A stretch of DNA of 17,417 nucleotides from an uncultured Clostridium sp. (GTDB taxonomy: Bacteria; Bacillota; Clostridia; Lachnospirales; Lachnospiraceae). Below are positions 1-6,830 of the stretch, in pieces. Location: contig CAJJLI010000002.1 in assembly GCA_905192625.1 (NCBI GenBank), positions 1-17,417 on the forward strand, given 5' to 3'. The translations under genes were made by a program, and so were the position numbers. How positions within the stretch are numbered: position 1 is the first letter of the stretch; each line of letters begins with the position of its first letter. The notes beneath the pieces are model-generated. The model did not search any database. It was not told the origin of the DNA and saw nothing but the letters and a program-made list of their open reading frames with translations.

Positions 1-551
1 ATGATTCCATCCTCATAAGAGGAACCCGCCGCATATAAACTCATTTGGAAGTTACGATTGTCCATATCAATATGGTGGAACGAAAATTCACAATAAGAAT
101 AAACACTTAACTCTCTTGTTTTAGAATCTTCATTTTTAATCTTAACATCCCAAAGTTCTAAGTCATCACCAATGGGTACCGATAAAATCTGCTCTGCCTT
201 AATATAACTATATTCACATGAGTATTTTGTATAGGATAGTCCATGCCTACACTCATATTTTGCTTGATCAAGTGGTTTTCCTACTGGTTGCCAAGAGATA
301 CTCCAGTAATCCCCAGATTGGTCATCACGGATATATACATAATGTCCTGGTCGATCCATTGGTACTGCATTCCCACGAAATCTTGTTACTCTATGGTACT
401 CAGGAGTTTTATAAAACATATATCCTCCAGCGGTATGATTGATTACAACGCAAGTATCTTCCACCCCTAAGTAATTTGTCCAAGAAGTTGGCAAATCAAC
501 TTTATCGATTACATATTCTCTGTTTTCATTGTCAAAATACCCGTATCTCAT
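1..551 (-). CDS. GH94 glycoside phosphorylase (cellobiose phosphorylase-like), N-terminal part, cut by window edge
   Basis: An open frame of 183 codons runs from an ATG at 549-551 off the left edge without a stop. The product starts MRYGYFDNENREYVID and contains NYLGVEDTCVV, TAGGYMFYKTPEYHRVTRF, DRPGHYVYIRDD, WSISWQPVGKPL and YECRHGLSYTK. These are typical of the N-terminal beta-sandwich domain of GH94 disaccharide phosphorylases, which split cellobiose-type sugars with phosphate into glucose 1-phosphate and glucose in the cytoplasm. The catalytic (alpha/alpha)6 barrel lies outside the window, so exact specificity (cellobiose, laminaribiose, cellodextrin) cannot be read. GGGAGG at 561-566 sits 9 bases before the ATG and fixes the start. 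No signal peptide is seen, as expected. The full-length family is about 800 residues, so roughly a quarter is present. Confidence 0.85.
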   Translation of the reverse strand, partial: MRYGYFDNENREYVIDKVDLPTSWTNYLGVEDTCVVINHTAGGYMFYKTPEYHRVTRFRGNAVPMDRPGHYVYIRDDQSGDYWSISWQPVGKPLDQAKYECRHGLSYTKYSCEYSYIKAEQILSVPIGDDLELWDVKIKNEDSKTRELSVYSYCEFSFHHIDMDNRNFQMSLYAAGSSYEDGI

Positions 552-597
552 TTGCTAATACCTCCCATAAATTTAAAAAACTATTCTGCTTACTCCC

Positions 598-626
598 ATT
601 ATATCTGTCAGAACTAACAAAGAATA
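598..626 (-). promoter_or_regulatory. Probable promoter of the GH94 gene with an operator-like palindrome in the spacer
   Basis: On the minus strand a perfect TATAAT (598-603) lies about 45 bases before the GH94 start. The position 17 bases further upstream (621-626) reads TATTCT, a poor -35. The spacer holds TGTTAGTTCTGACA (606-619), a 14-base near-palindrome with five of six arm positions matching. A weak -35 plus a palindrome beside the -10 suggests regulator control, for example by a LacI-type protein. It is not a good CcpA cre site because the central CG is missing. The operator role is inference. Confidence 0.5.
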
Positions 627-883
627 TTGCTAGTAATGTTAATATTTGTTTATTATTGTCCACTATTTTGATACCAATTACAAGTGATTTGTATTAATTT
701 CCCAATTTGTGCGTAATATTATTATTCTCATAAGTATAGGCCCCAATATTCTATAACCTTTCGAGTGTCATAACCACTTTCTCATGTAAAAATAAATCTT
801 TATATAACTATAAAATAAATTATTTAACTATTCCTTCAAATCCTTAGTTTATAGTTTCGACACCTGATGCTATTATTAAATAA

Positions 884-961
884 AGCTACCGCAAGGCAGA
901 GTCATTCATTAAGTCACTTATTAACGTGCACATAAATCTTATGAGACTCTGTTGGGTAGCT
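884..961 (-). terminator. Bipartite hairpin after the ATPase gene, probable terminator
   Basis: Two nested pairs of perfect 7-base arms are visible. AGCTACC at 884-890 pairs with GGTAGCT at 955-961, and CAGAGTC at 897-903 pairs with GACTCTG at 945-951. They are separated by a 3/6-base internal loop and closed by a 41-base apical region. Read on the minus strand the outer stem is followed by TTATTTAATAATA, a weak U-rich tract. It lies about 40 bases past the ATPase stop. A terminator is the simplest reading, but the long loop is unusual and a small structured RNA is possible. Confidence 0.5.
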
Positions 962-1002
962 CATTCATCTATAAATTCGTATCTATAGATTCCTATCTAT
1001 AA

Positions 1003-3606
1003 TTATTTATTTCTTCTTATTGCTTTTATAAACTGTATCATAGGTAAATTAATAAATGCCAATCCATATACCGTAATTAATTGAGGTATGCTTAATGTTT
1101 GAACTTTAAACACACTTTGTAATCCTGGTATTAGCATTACACATGTCATTAATAATAATCCAATTGCAAATGCTCCAAATAGATATTTATTATTCCACAT
1201 TTCTTTTCTAAAAAGGATGAGTCGATCTGATTTACAATTAAAACCGTGAAATAATCTTCCTAAACATAATGTTCCAAATGCCATAGTACTTGCTAAAGTT
1301 GCATTCCCCTGTTTATATCCGATATAAAATGCAAGCATTGTGGTAACTCCAATGATAAATCCATCAATACCAATATTAATCATGAATTTCTTAGTTAAGA
1401 TAGACTCATTCATTGGACGTGGCTTCTCTTCCATAACATCCGATGAGTGTGGTTCAAGACCTAATGCAATCGCAGGTAAACTATCCGTTAACAAGTTAAT
1501 GAATAATAGATGGACTGGTGCAAATGGTACTGGTAATGCAGCAATGGATGCATACAACACTGCTAAAATGGCACCGAAATTTCCTGATAGTAAGAACTGA
1601 ATCGATTTTTTGATGTTCTTGTAAACATTACGACCATTTTCAACCGCCTTTACAATCGTCGCAAAGTTATCATCGGTCAATACCATAGACGCAGCGTCTT
1701 TTGATACTTCTGTACCTGTAATTCCCATTGCAACGCCAATGTTTGCCTGTTTTAATGCTGGTGCATCATTTACACCATCCCCTGTCATGGCAACGATATT
1801 CCCTTTTTCTTGCCATGCTCTTACAATTCGTATTTTGTGTTCTGGTGAAACCCTTGCATATACGGAGATGTGTTCAACAAAGTTCTGTAGTTCTTCATCC
1901 GACATTGATTCTATTACTGAACCTTCGCAAGCTTCGGATTCATCCTTTAAAATACCAATCCTTTTCGCAATGGCTGACGCTGTTATTTTATGATCTCCAG
2001 TAATCATAATCGGTTTAATACCTGCGCGTATACAATCTGCAACCGCTGCTTTTGACTCCTCTCTTGGTGGATCCATCATAGCGATTAACCCAAGAAATAC
2101 GAAGTCATTTTCACTTTCTAATGTTAAAGCTTCCTTATCTTTTAACTCTTTGTAACAAAAAGCTAACACTCGAAGACCATCTTTTGAGAATTCTAAATTT
2201 TGACGTTCAATTTCTTCTTTGTCCTGTTTGGTAAAATCAACGACTTTACCATTCTTTTGAATCTTTGTGATTCTTTCAATTAAAGTGTCAACCGCACCTT
2301 TGGTTACGATTGTATATTTTCCATTGAATTGATGTAAGGTAGACATTAACTTTCGGTCACTGTCAAACGGTATTTCATCCAATCTTTTAAATTCATCTCT
2401 TAATTGTTGCGCTGTAACAAAAAGTTTTTGCCCTATATGGATTAATGCGGTTTCTGTTGGGTCTCCAATCTCTTTTCCATCAATAATCAAAGCATCGTTG
2501 CATAACATACTATGTGTCATTAGTTGTTTGATGGATTCATTGCTAATATCAAGCTCCAAAGCCCTAACACGTTTACCATCCACATAATAATCTTCTACTG
2601 TCATTTTATTCTGCGTTAAGGTACCTGTTTTATCAGAGCATATAATTGATACACTTCCAAGACCTTCTACAGCTTGTAATTTACGAATAATAGCATGCTC
2701 TTTTGCCATTTTTTGCGTACCAAAGGATAGTACAATTGTAACAATAGAACTTAAGGCCTCTGGTATCGCCGCTACGGCTAATGCAACTGCAAATAAAAAC
2801 GCACTACCAACCTCTTCTCCACGAAGTACACTAATTCCAAACAAGATACCACAGAAAATTAAAATAATGATAGAAAGCTTTTGACCAAACTTATCTAAAT
2901 TCATCTGTAATGGTGTCTTTTTTTCTGAAGTAGTCTTTAATAGATTTGCGATTTTACCTACCTCTGTATTCATACCAACTGAGGTAACCAAATAAGATCC
3001 CCTTCCATAGGTTACAAAACTTCCGGAGAACACCATATTGCTTTGATCTCCTAATGGCACCTCACCCTGAATTGGTTTATGAGTTTTTTCTACCCCTAGG
3101 CTCTCTCCTGTAAGAGCGCTCTCGTCAATTTTCATACTTGCATTTTCTAAGATACGACCATCTGCTGGTACATAATCTCCTGCTTCTAGATAGACTTCAT
3201 CTCCTACCGTTAACTCTGCAGATGGTATTTTTACTATCTTCCCATTACGCAACACTTTTGCCTCAGGCCCTGATAGAGCTTTTAAGCTATTCAATGACTG
3301 CTCTGCTTTCCTCGTCTGAACGGTTCCTAAAATTGCATTAATTGTGATTACAACCAAGATAACAACTGCACTTTCAACATCTTTTAAAAATCCCGAGACT
3401 ACAGCTGCAATCATTAGGATGATTACTAAAAAGTCTTTGAACTGATCTAAGAATATTTGTATAACACTCTTCTTCTTTCCTTCGATCAATTCATTTCGCC
3501 CATACTTTTCTTGATGTTCTTTTACTTGTTGCTCACTTAACGGTTTTAGTCCTCCGTTTAGTTCCTTTCTTAACTCCGTTCTTGTCATTTGATAATAAGG
3601 TTTCAT
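1003..3606 (-). CDS. P2-type cation-transporting ATPase, probable Mn(II)/Ca(II) exporter
   Basis: This 867-residue P-type ATPase has all core motifs: TGES at 166-169 (actuator), the M4 motif PEAL at 282-285, the phosphorylation motif DKTGTLT at 325-331, KGA at 436-438, MDPPR at 511-515, TGD at 536-538 and TGDGVNDAPAL at 608-618. M6 has N704, T707 and D708 in NLLTDSLP. M5 reads GNFGA, so Ala679 stands where SERCA has a Glu771 ligand. This suggests one ion site per cycle, as in PMCA-like pumps. The M4 motif is PEALSS rather than the common PEGLPA. Cytosolic cation would be pumped outward at the cost of ATP. The yybP-ykoY leader upstream makes Mn(II) the most likely regulating, and perhaps transported, ion. 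AAGGAG precedes the ATG at 3604-3606. It is followed by the hairpin at 884-961. Confidence 0.93.
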   Translation of the reverse strand: MKPYYQMTRTELRKELNGGLKPLSEQQVKEHQEKYGRNELIEGKKKSVIQIFLDQFKDFLVIILMIAAVVSGFLKDVESAVVILVVITINAILGTVQTRKAEQSLNSLKALSGPEAKVLRNGKIVKIPSAELTVGDEVYLEAGDYVPADGRILENASMKIDESALTGESLGVEKTHKPIQGEVPLGDQSNMVFSGSFVTYGRGSYLVTSVGMNTEVGKIANLLKTTSEKKTPLQMNLDKFGQKLSIIILIFCGILFGISVLRGEEVGSAFLFAVALAVAAIPEALSSIVTIVLSFGTQKMAKEHAIIRKLQAVEGLGSVSIICSDKTGTLTQNKMTVEDYYVDGKRVRALELDISNESIKQLMTHSMLCNDALIIDGKEIGDPTETALIHIGQKLFVTAQQLRDEFKRLDEIPFDSDRKLMSTLHQFNGKYTIVTKGAVDTLIERITKIQKNGKVVDFTKQDKEEIERQNLEFSKDGLRVLAFCYKELKDKEALTLESENDFVFLGLIAMMDPPREESKAAVADCIRAGIKPIMITGDHKITASAIAKRIGILKDESEACEGSVIESMSDEELQNFVEHISVYARVSPEHKIRIVRAWQEKGNIVAMTGDGVNDAPALKQANIGVAMGITGTEVSKDAASMVLTDDNFATIVKAVENGRNVYKNIKKSIQFLLSGNFGAILAVLYASIAALPVPFAPVHLLFINLLTDSLPAIALGLEPHSSDVMEEKPRPMNESILTKKFMINIGIDGFIIGVTTMLAFYIGYKQGNATLASTMAFGTLCLGRLFHGFNCKSDRLILFRKEMWNNKYLFGAFAIGLLLMTCVMLIPGLQSVFKVQTLSIPQLITVYGLAFINLPMIQFIKAIRRNK

Positions 3607-3661
3607 TCTCTTTCTCCTTGCTTTTGTTAATTTCTAGTTGCGAGAATCAAGATTTTTGCAC

Positions 3662-3704
3662 AAAAAAAGACCTTCATTGCACAAAAATCCTGCAATAAAA
3701 GTCT
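3662..3704 (-). terminator. Riboswitch-controlled intrinsic terminator
   Basis: On the minus strand AGACTTTTATTGCA (3704-3691) pairs with TGCAATGAAGGTCT (3681-3668). This gives 14 base pairs, two of them G-U, closed by a 9-base loop, and it runs straight into a T7 tract (3668-3662). It lies about 55 bases before the ATPase start and shares its 5' arm with the aptamer P1 strand, which is the normal expression platform of a transcriptional ON switch. Confidence 0.88.
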
Positions 3705-3787
3705 GGCTATTTCATTATAATCCGAATAAAGAACTCTTTATTGAAATGACGAATCATAAACGACAAGGCGCTAGCTACTCCCTTTTA
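3696..3787 (-). promoter_or_regulatory. yybP-ykoY manganese riboswitch aptamer
   Basis: In the ATPase leader (minus strand) P1 is formed by TAAAAG (3787-3782) and CTTTTA (3701-3696), a perfect 6-base helix. The 5' strand is followed directly by GGAGTA (3781-3776), the hallmark L1 loop of this class. P2 then pairs GCTA (3775-3772) with TAGC (3709-3706), and CAGA (3705-3702) returns to P1. The distal arm has ATTTCA/TGAAAT and an AATAAAGA/TCTTTATT hairpin. The class binds Mn(II) and commonly precedes Mn exporters and P-type ATPases. The P1 3' strand lies inside the 5' arm of the terminator at 3662-3704, so Mn binding should block termination and turn the gene on. Confidence 0.85.
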
Positions 3788-3795
3788 CAAATCAC

Positions 3796-3825
3796 AATAT
3801 AACGGATAAATGGTGCATTTGTCAA
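3796..3825 (-). promoter_or_regulatory. Sigma-A promoter of the riboswitch-ATPase unit
   Basis: A perfect -35 TTGACA (3820-3825) is followed after 18 bases by TATATT (3796-3801), or after 17 by TTATAT. Transcription would begin near 3789, just before the first aptamer base. The ATPase therefore has its own strong promoter downstream of the sensor kinase gene. Confidence 0.8.
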
Positions 3826-3872
3826 CGACCAAAATGTACCATTATCCATATTTTACAAGCATTTTACATTCC

Positions 3873-5270
3873 TTATACATCGATTTTAGGTAAGGTAACA
3901 TAAAAGCAGCTTCCTTTCCCTAACTCACTTTCTACCCAAACGTTTCCTCCATGGGCCGTAACAATTGATTTAACGATAGCTAGACCGATTCCTGCACCAC
4001 CAGTTTTACGATTTCTTGACTTATCTGCCCTATAAAAGCGTTCAAAAACAAATGCTAATTCTTCTTTTGGTATACCAATTCCATCGTCCTGAATCCGAAC
4101 TTGAACCATGGTATCTGTTTCCCACACATGAATTTTTACGTGACCATCATCTTTTGAATACTTCATAGCATTGGATAACAAATTAAGTAGGACCTGACTT
4201 ATCCTATCTTTATCTGCTACCACAGTACATGAATGACCATCAATTTGTATTTCTAAATTTTTATTCTTTTGTTCTAATTCAAAATAACTACTCACTGTTT
4301 GAATTACTTGTAGTATGTCAAAAGGTTCTTTTTGAAGTTTCAAATTATCACTTTCTACCTTTGCCAATTGCTCTAGGTCCCTTACTAACTTGGTAATACG
4401 CTGGATTTCTTCGTAACAACTTTGTAAACGATCCCCCGTCGGTTCCCATACCCCCTCAATCATAGCCTCTAAAAAAGTACCTATACTAGTCAAAGGTGTC
4501 CGCAGTTCATGTGCTACATCCGCGGTTAACTGTTTTCTTAACCCTTCTTGTTCATGTAGTGAAGTGGCTAAATGATTAATGGAGTGTATAAGATCGCTTA
4601 GTTCTTTTGTATTTACTTCTCCTTGAAATCTAGTTTCATAATTTCCTTTCGAAATTTCCCCTGCTATGCTTATAATTTTGGTAATTGGATTACTAATACG
4701 TCTTGATAATAGCCAGGCAATTACAATTGAACATATCAAAGAAACAATTCCTGTACATAACAATATGGAGTTTAGGGCACGTAAGAACTGAAAATCGTTT
4801 TCATTCAAAAAGTAAGGTCCAAAATATTGAATGGTTACTTTCCCTACTACAAGATTATCCGAGCTTAAATCTATATCCTGTGAAACAAACTCACCATGGA
4901 TTCTTGGATATTTTTGTTGCATTCTTTGTGAGATATCAGACATTACCATCGTACACAATGTCATGTCGTGTTGCTGTGCATCCCATACAACTCTATTCTT
5001 ATTGTCGTAAACCGTTATGATATAACCATCGTATAAGGCATTCATCCCTATTATGTGAATTGAACTCTTATTCCAGGTGCGACTGAATGTATTATACTGT
5101 GCACTAAGGCTATTGGCGATTTCTTCTGTTGTTTGCTTTTGTTGGTCTGTGATATATGATTTAAACTTTTGATTGATAAATACGTTCGCTAATAGGCTAA
5201 TGAATGCCACTGTAAAAAGACTTAATAGAGCAATTGTTAAAGTAAGTTGTGTTCTTAAACTCTTCTTCAT
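3873..5270 (-). CDS. Membrane sensor histidine kinase (HAMP-HisKA-HATPase)
   Basis: The product is a 465-residue class I histidine kinase. TM1 is at about 9-32, an extracytoplasmic sensor region spans about 33-165, TM2 is at about 168-190, HAMP at 190-242, and HisKA carries the H-box VAHELRTPLT with His254 as the phosphorylated residue. The ATPase domain has the N-box NLLSNAMKYS (363-372), DDGIGI (395-400) and GGAGIGLAI (424-432). The sensor region matches no domain I can name. A longer frame opens at 5321, but the ATG at 5268-5270 is preceded by GGAGGTGAG, which lies over the last codons and stop of the response regulator, so the genes are 4 bases apart and probably coupled. It should phosphorylate the upstream regulator. 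Its neighbours suggest a metal or envelope redox signal, by inference. No clear terminator follows it. Confidence 0.93.
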   Translation of the reverse strand: MKKSLRTQLTLTIALLSLFTVAFISLLANVFINQKFKSYITDQQKQTTEEIANSLSAQYNTFSRTWNKSSIHIIGMNALYDGYIITVYDNKNRVVWDAQQHDMTLCTMVMSDISQRMQQKYPRIHGEFVSQDIDLSSDNLVVGKVTIQYFGPYFLNENDFQFLRALNSILLCTGIVSLICSIVIAWLLSRRISNPITKIISIAGEISKGNYETRFQGEVNTKELSDLIHSINHLATSLHEQEGLRKQLTADVAHELRTPLTSIGTFLEAMIEGVWEPTGDRLQSCYEEIQRITKLVRDLEQLAKVESDNLKLQKEPFDILQVIQTVSSYFELEQKNKNLEIQIDGHSCTVVADKDRISQVLLNLLSNAMKYSKDDGHVKIHVWETDTMVQVRIQDDGIGIPKEELAFVFERFYRADKSRNRKTGGAGIGLAIVKSIVTAHGGNVWVESELGKGSCFYVTLPKIDV

Positions 5271-5274
5271 ACAA

Positions 5275-5976
5275 TTACTCACCTCCAAACTTATAACCCT
5301 TGCCATAAATTGTACGTACATAAATTGGTTCTTTCGGATTATCTTCGATTTTTTGTCTTAGATTTTTAATATGACTATCAATGGCACGGTCAAACCCAAG
5401 AAACTCGTCTCCTAAAGCAAGCTCAATTAGATCATTCCTAGTAAATACTCTATTGGGATACTTTATGAGTGCAGAAAGTATTTTTAACTCGCTTGGCGTT
5501 AAGGCAACTATCTCTTGTCTCTTTTTGATCGTATTGCTCTCAAAATCTACAATCAAATCACCTTCATTGTATGAATTTCTAGTAAACAAAGGTACTAAAT
5601 CATCACTGGATCTTCGAAGTACCGCTTCCACCCTACCATGCAACTCTTTTAGGCTAAATGGCTTTGTGATATAATCATCCGCACCTATTTTCAATCCTTT
5701 TAATATATCACTCTCTTCCACTTTTGCTGTTAACATAATAATTGGAACTCGTGATTTTTTACGTATTTTAGTACATATATCCTCACCAGTGATATCTGGT
5801 AACATAAGGTCTAATATGATTAATGATATATTTTCAGTGTCAAATATCTGCAATGCCTTTGCACCTGTTTCCGCAGAAAACATAGTATACCCTTTGCTTT
5901 CTAAAAACGATGTAACTACCTCTAAGATTTTGACTTCATCATCTACAACTAGAATTTTCTTTTCATTTTTACCCAA
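5275..5976 (-). CDS. OmpR/PhoB-family response regulator, TTG start
   Basis: The 233-residue regulator has a receiver domain (about 7-118) with acidic pair D12/D13, phospho-acceptor D56 in LIILDLMLPD, T83 and K105 in TKPF. A winged-helix DNA-binding domain (about 135-231) ends in VRTIYGKGYKFGGE. The start is decided by the ribosome binding site: GGGAGG at 5984-5989 lies 7 bases before a TTG at 5974-5976, giving MGKNEKKILVVDDE. A TTG further upstream (5989-5991) overlaps that site and is unlikely, and the nearby ATG is out of frame. It forms a two-component pair with the kinase downstream. Likely targets are its own operon and the HMA-fusion/DUF2318 genes just upstream, which is inference from position. 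Confidence 0.93.
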   Translation of the reverse strand: MGKNEKKILVVDDEVKILEVVTSFLESKGYTMFSAETGAKALQIFDTENISLIILDLMLPDITGEDICTKIRKKSRVPIIMLTAKVEESDILKGLKIGADDYITKPFSLKELHGRVEAVLRRSSDDLVPLFTRNSYNEGDLIVDFESNTIKKRQEIVALTPSELKILSALIKYPNRVFTRNDLIELALGDEFLGFDRAIDSHIKNLRQKIEDNPKEPIYVRTIYGKGYKFGGE

Positions 5977-6029
5977 AATTAGACCTCCCAAATGTACTAC
6001 AATTAATTAAACTTGTTATCGTACCTAAA

Positions 6030-6064
6030 TTAAAAGTTATTACTTTCATAGTAATAACTTTTAA
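6030..6064. repeat. Perfect 14-base inverted repeat upstream of the response regulator
   Basis: TTAAAAGTTATTAC (6030-6043) and its exact reverse complement (6051-6064) are separated by 7 bases. It lies 54 bases before the regulator start, and downstream of the -10 element at 6154-6159, so it would fold in the leader RNA. On the minus strand it is followed by TTAGG rather than a good T-tract. It could be an attenuator or weak terminator for the DUF2318 transcript, or a protein-binding site. Confidence 0.6.
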
Positions 6065-6153
6065 ATATAGACTATCATAATAGCAACTTTATAATCATTC
6101 TTTACCATAGATTTTTACAATAACTTTTTTGTAAGTAATTATCTGTTGAATTC

Positions 6154-6162
6154 ATTATAGCA
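6154..6162 (-). promoter_or_regulatory. Extended -10 promoter element for the two-component genes
   Basis: On the minus strand TGCTATAAT (6162-6154) is a perfect extended -10, and no good -35 is seen. A second TATAAT lies at 6195-6200. Both sit inside copies of a 12-base direct repeat, AATTCATTATAG on the plus strand, at 6149-6160 and 6190-6201, offset by 41 bases. Either could start the regulator-kinase message. Confidence 0.5.
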
Positions 6163-6237
6163 TTTTTTAACCAAATACCTCAATCACATAATTCATTATA
6201 GTCTAAGAAGCTTAAAGCTATCTTTACTACATCCGTA

Positions 6238-6795
6238 CTAATAATTTGTCTTCCAGTTTGCAAAAATAGCCTTTGATTCCATAAGAAACTCATTGGAAAT
6301 CGTAATATTATTTTCATCTACTGTTTTATCCTCTGAAAAGATAGGAACTGGATTACATCCGCCTCTTGAAACTTCAACATCACTTGTTCCAAATACATTC
6401 CCACAGTTTTGACATATAAGGTTTTCGCCACTTTGTTTATAGAAGCCTCTTCCTGAACTATAACAAATTTGGCATGTATTAAATGCTGTACGTATTGTAC
6501 CATCTGACGCTTTTACTGCTAGCACCTCTAAGGTAGTACCATCTACTTCCACTGGATAAAACGTTGCAGTTGTTGTTATTTCATCCACTGGAATGACTAA
6601 ATCGCCTTCCTCAGTAATTACACCATTTCCTTGATTTGCCCCTTTTGCAACCTCGCTTCCTTTCTTTTTATTAATACCTTCACTTATAACTGCAATTAAT
6701 ATAATTGCTAATAAAATTCCTCCAACAGGCAATAATATACCTCTTAGATTATTCTTATTTTTACTTCCTTTTTTACTACTTTTTTTATTACTCAT
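6238..6795 (-). CDS. Membrane-anchored DUF2318 (FtrD-like) cysteine-rich protein
   Basis: The product has 185 residues: a basic start, one membrane segment (about 18-38), then an exported domain with NTCQICYSSGRGFY (C108, C111), CQNCGNVF (C128, C131) and GGCNPVPI (C147). This cysteine layout is that of DUF2318, described as Fe-S or metal-binding membrane proteins and found with iron or copper import and redox genes. GGGAGG at 6800-6805 lies 4 bases before the ATG at 6793-6795. A frame start four codons upstream (6807) overlaps that site and is rejected. It follows the HMA-fusion gene by 35 bases and is probably co-transcribed. Whether it binds a cluster or hands over copper cannot be read from sequence. 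Confidence 0.85.
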   Translation of the reverse strand: MSNKKSSKKGSKNKNNLRGILLPVGGILLAIILIAVISEGINKKKGSEVAKGANQGNGVITEEGDLVIPVDEITTTATFYPVEVDGTTLEVLAVKASDGTIRTAFNTCQICYSSGRGFYKQSGENLICQNCGNVFGTSDVEVSRGGCNPVPIFSEDKTVDENNITISNEFLMESKAIFANWKTNY

Positions 6796-6830
6796 AATTC
6801 CTCCCATTCTGCCGCGTTGGCTACGTAATT

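Larger units (their letters stand above)
552..1002. other. 451-base intergenic region between the ATPase and GH94 genes
   Basis: This region is very AT-rich and no reading frame with a ribosome binding site was found in it. At its left end it holds the GH94 ribosome binding site and promoter. At its right end it holds the bipartite hairpin at 884-961 behind the ATPase stop. Between about 627 and 880 only short stop-broken frames are seen. At 969-1000 an element reading TATCTATA-like recurs around a small palindrome (ATCTATAGAT), with no known role. Confidence 0.6.

Noticed and set aside
218..697. Three short plus-strand frames at the left edge
   Set aside because: They have no ribosome binding sites. 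The opposite strand reads through to the window edge as a clear GH94 phosphorylase with a strong start up to 551; the rest is intergenic.
856..862. TGTCGAA on the minus strand, matching the Spo0A box
   Set aside because: A single 7-base match in a region without a suitable promoter is expected by chance.
5271..5321. A 17-residue N-terminal extension of the sensor kinase
   Set aside because: It overlaps the end of the response regulator, has no ribosome binding site, and spoils the normal short basic start before TM1; the ATG at 5268-5270 has a good site.
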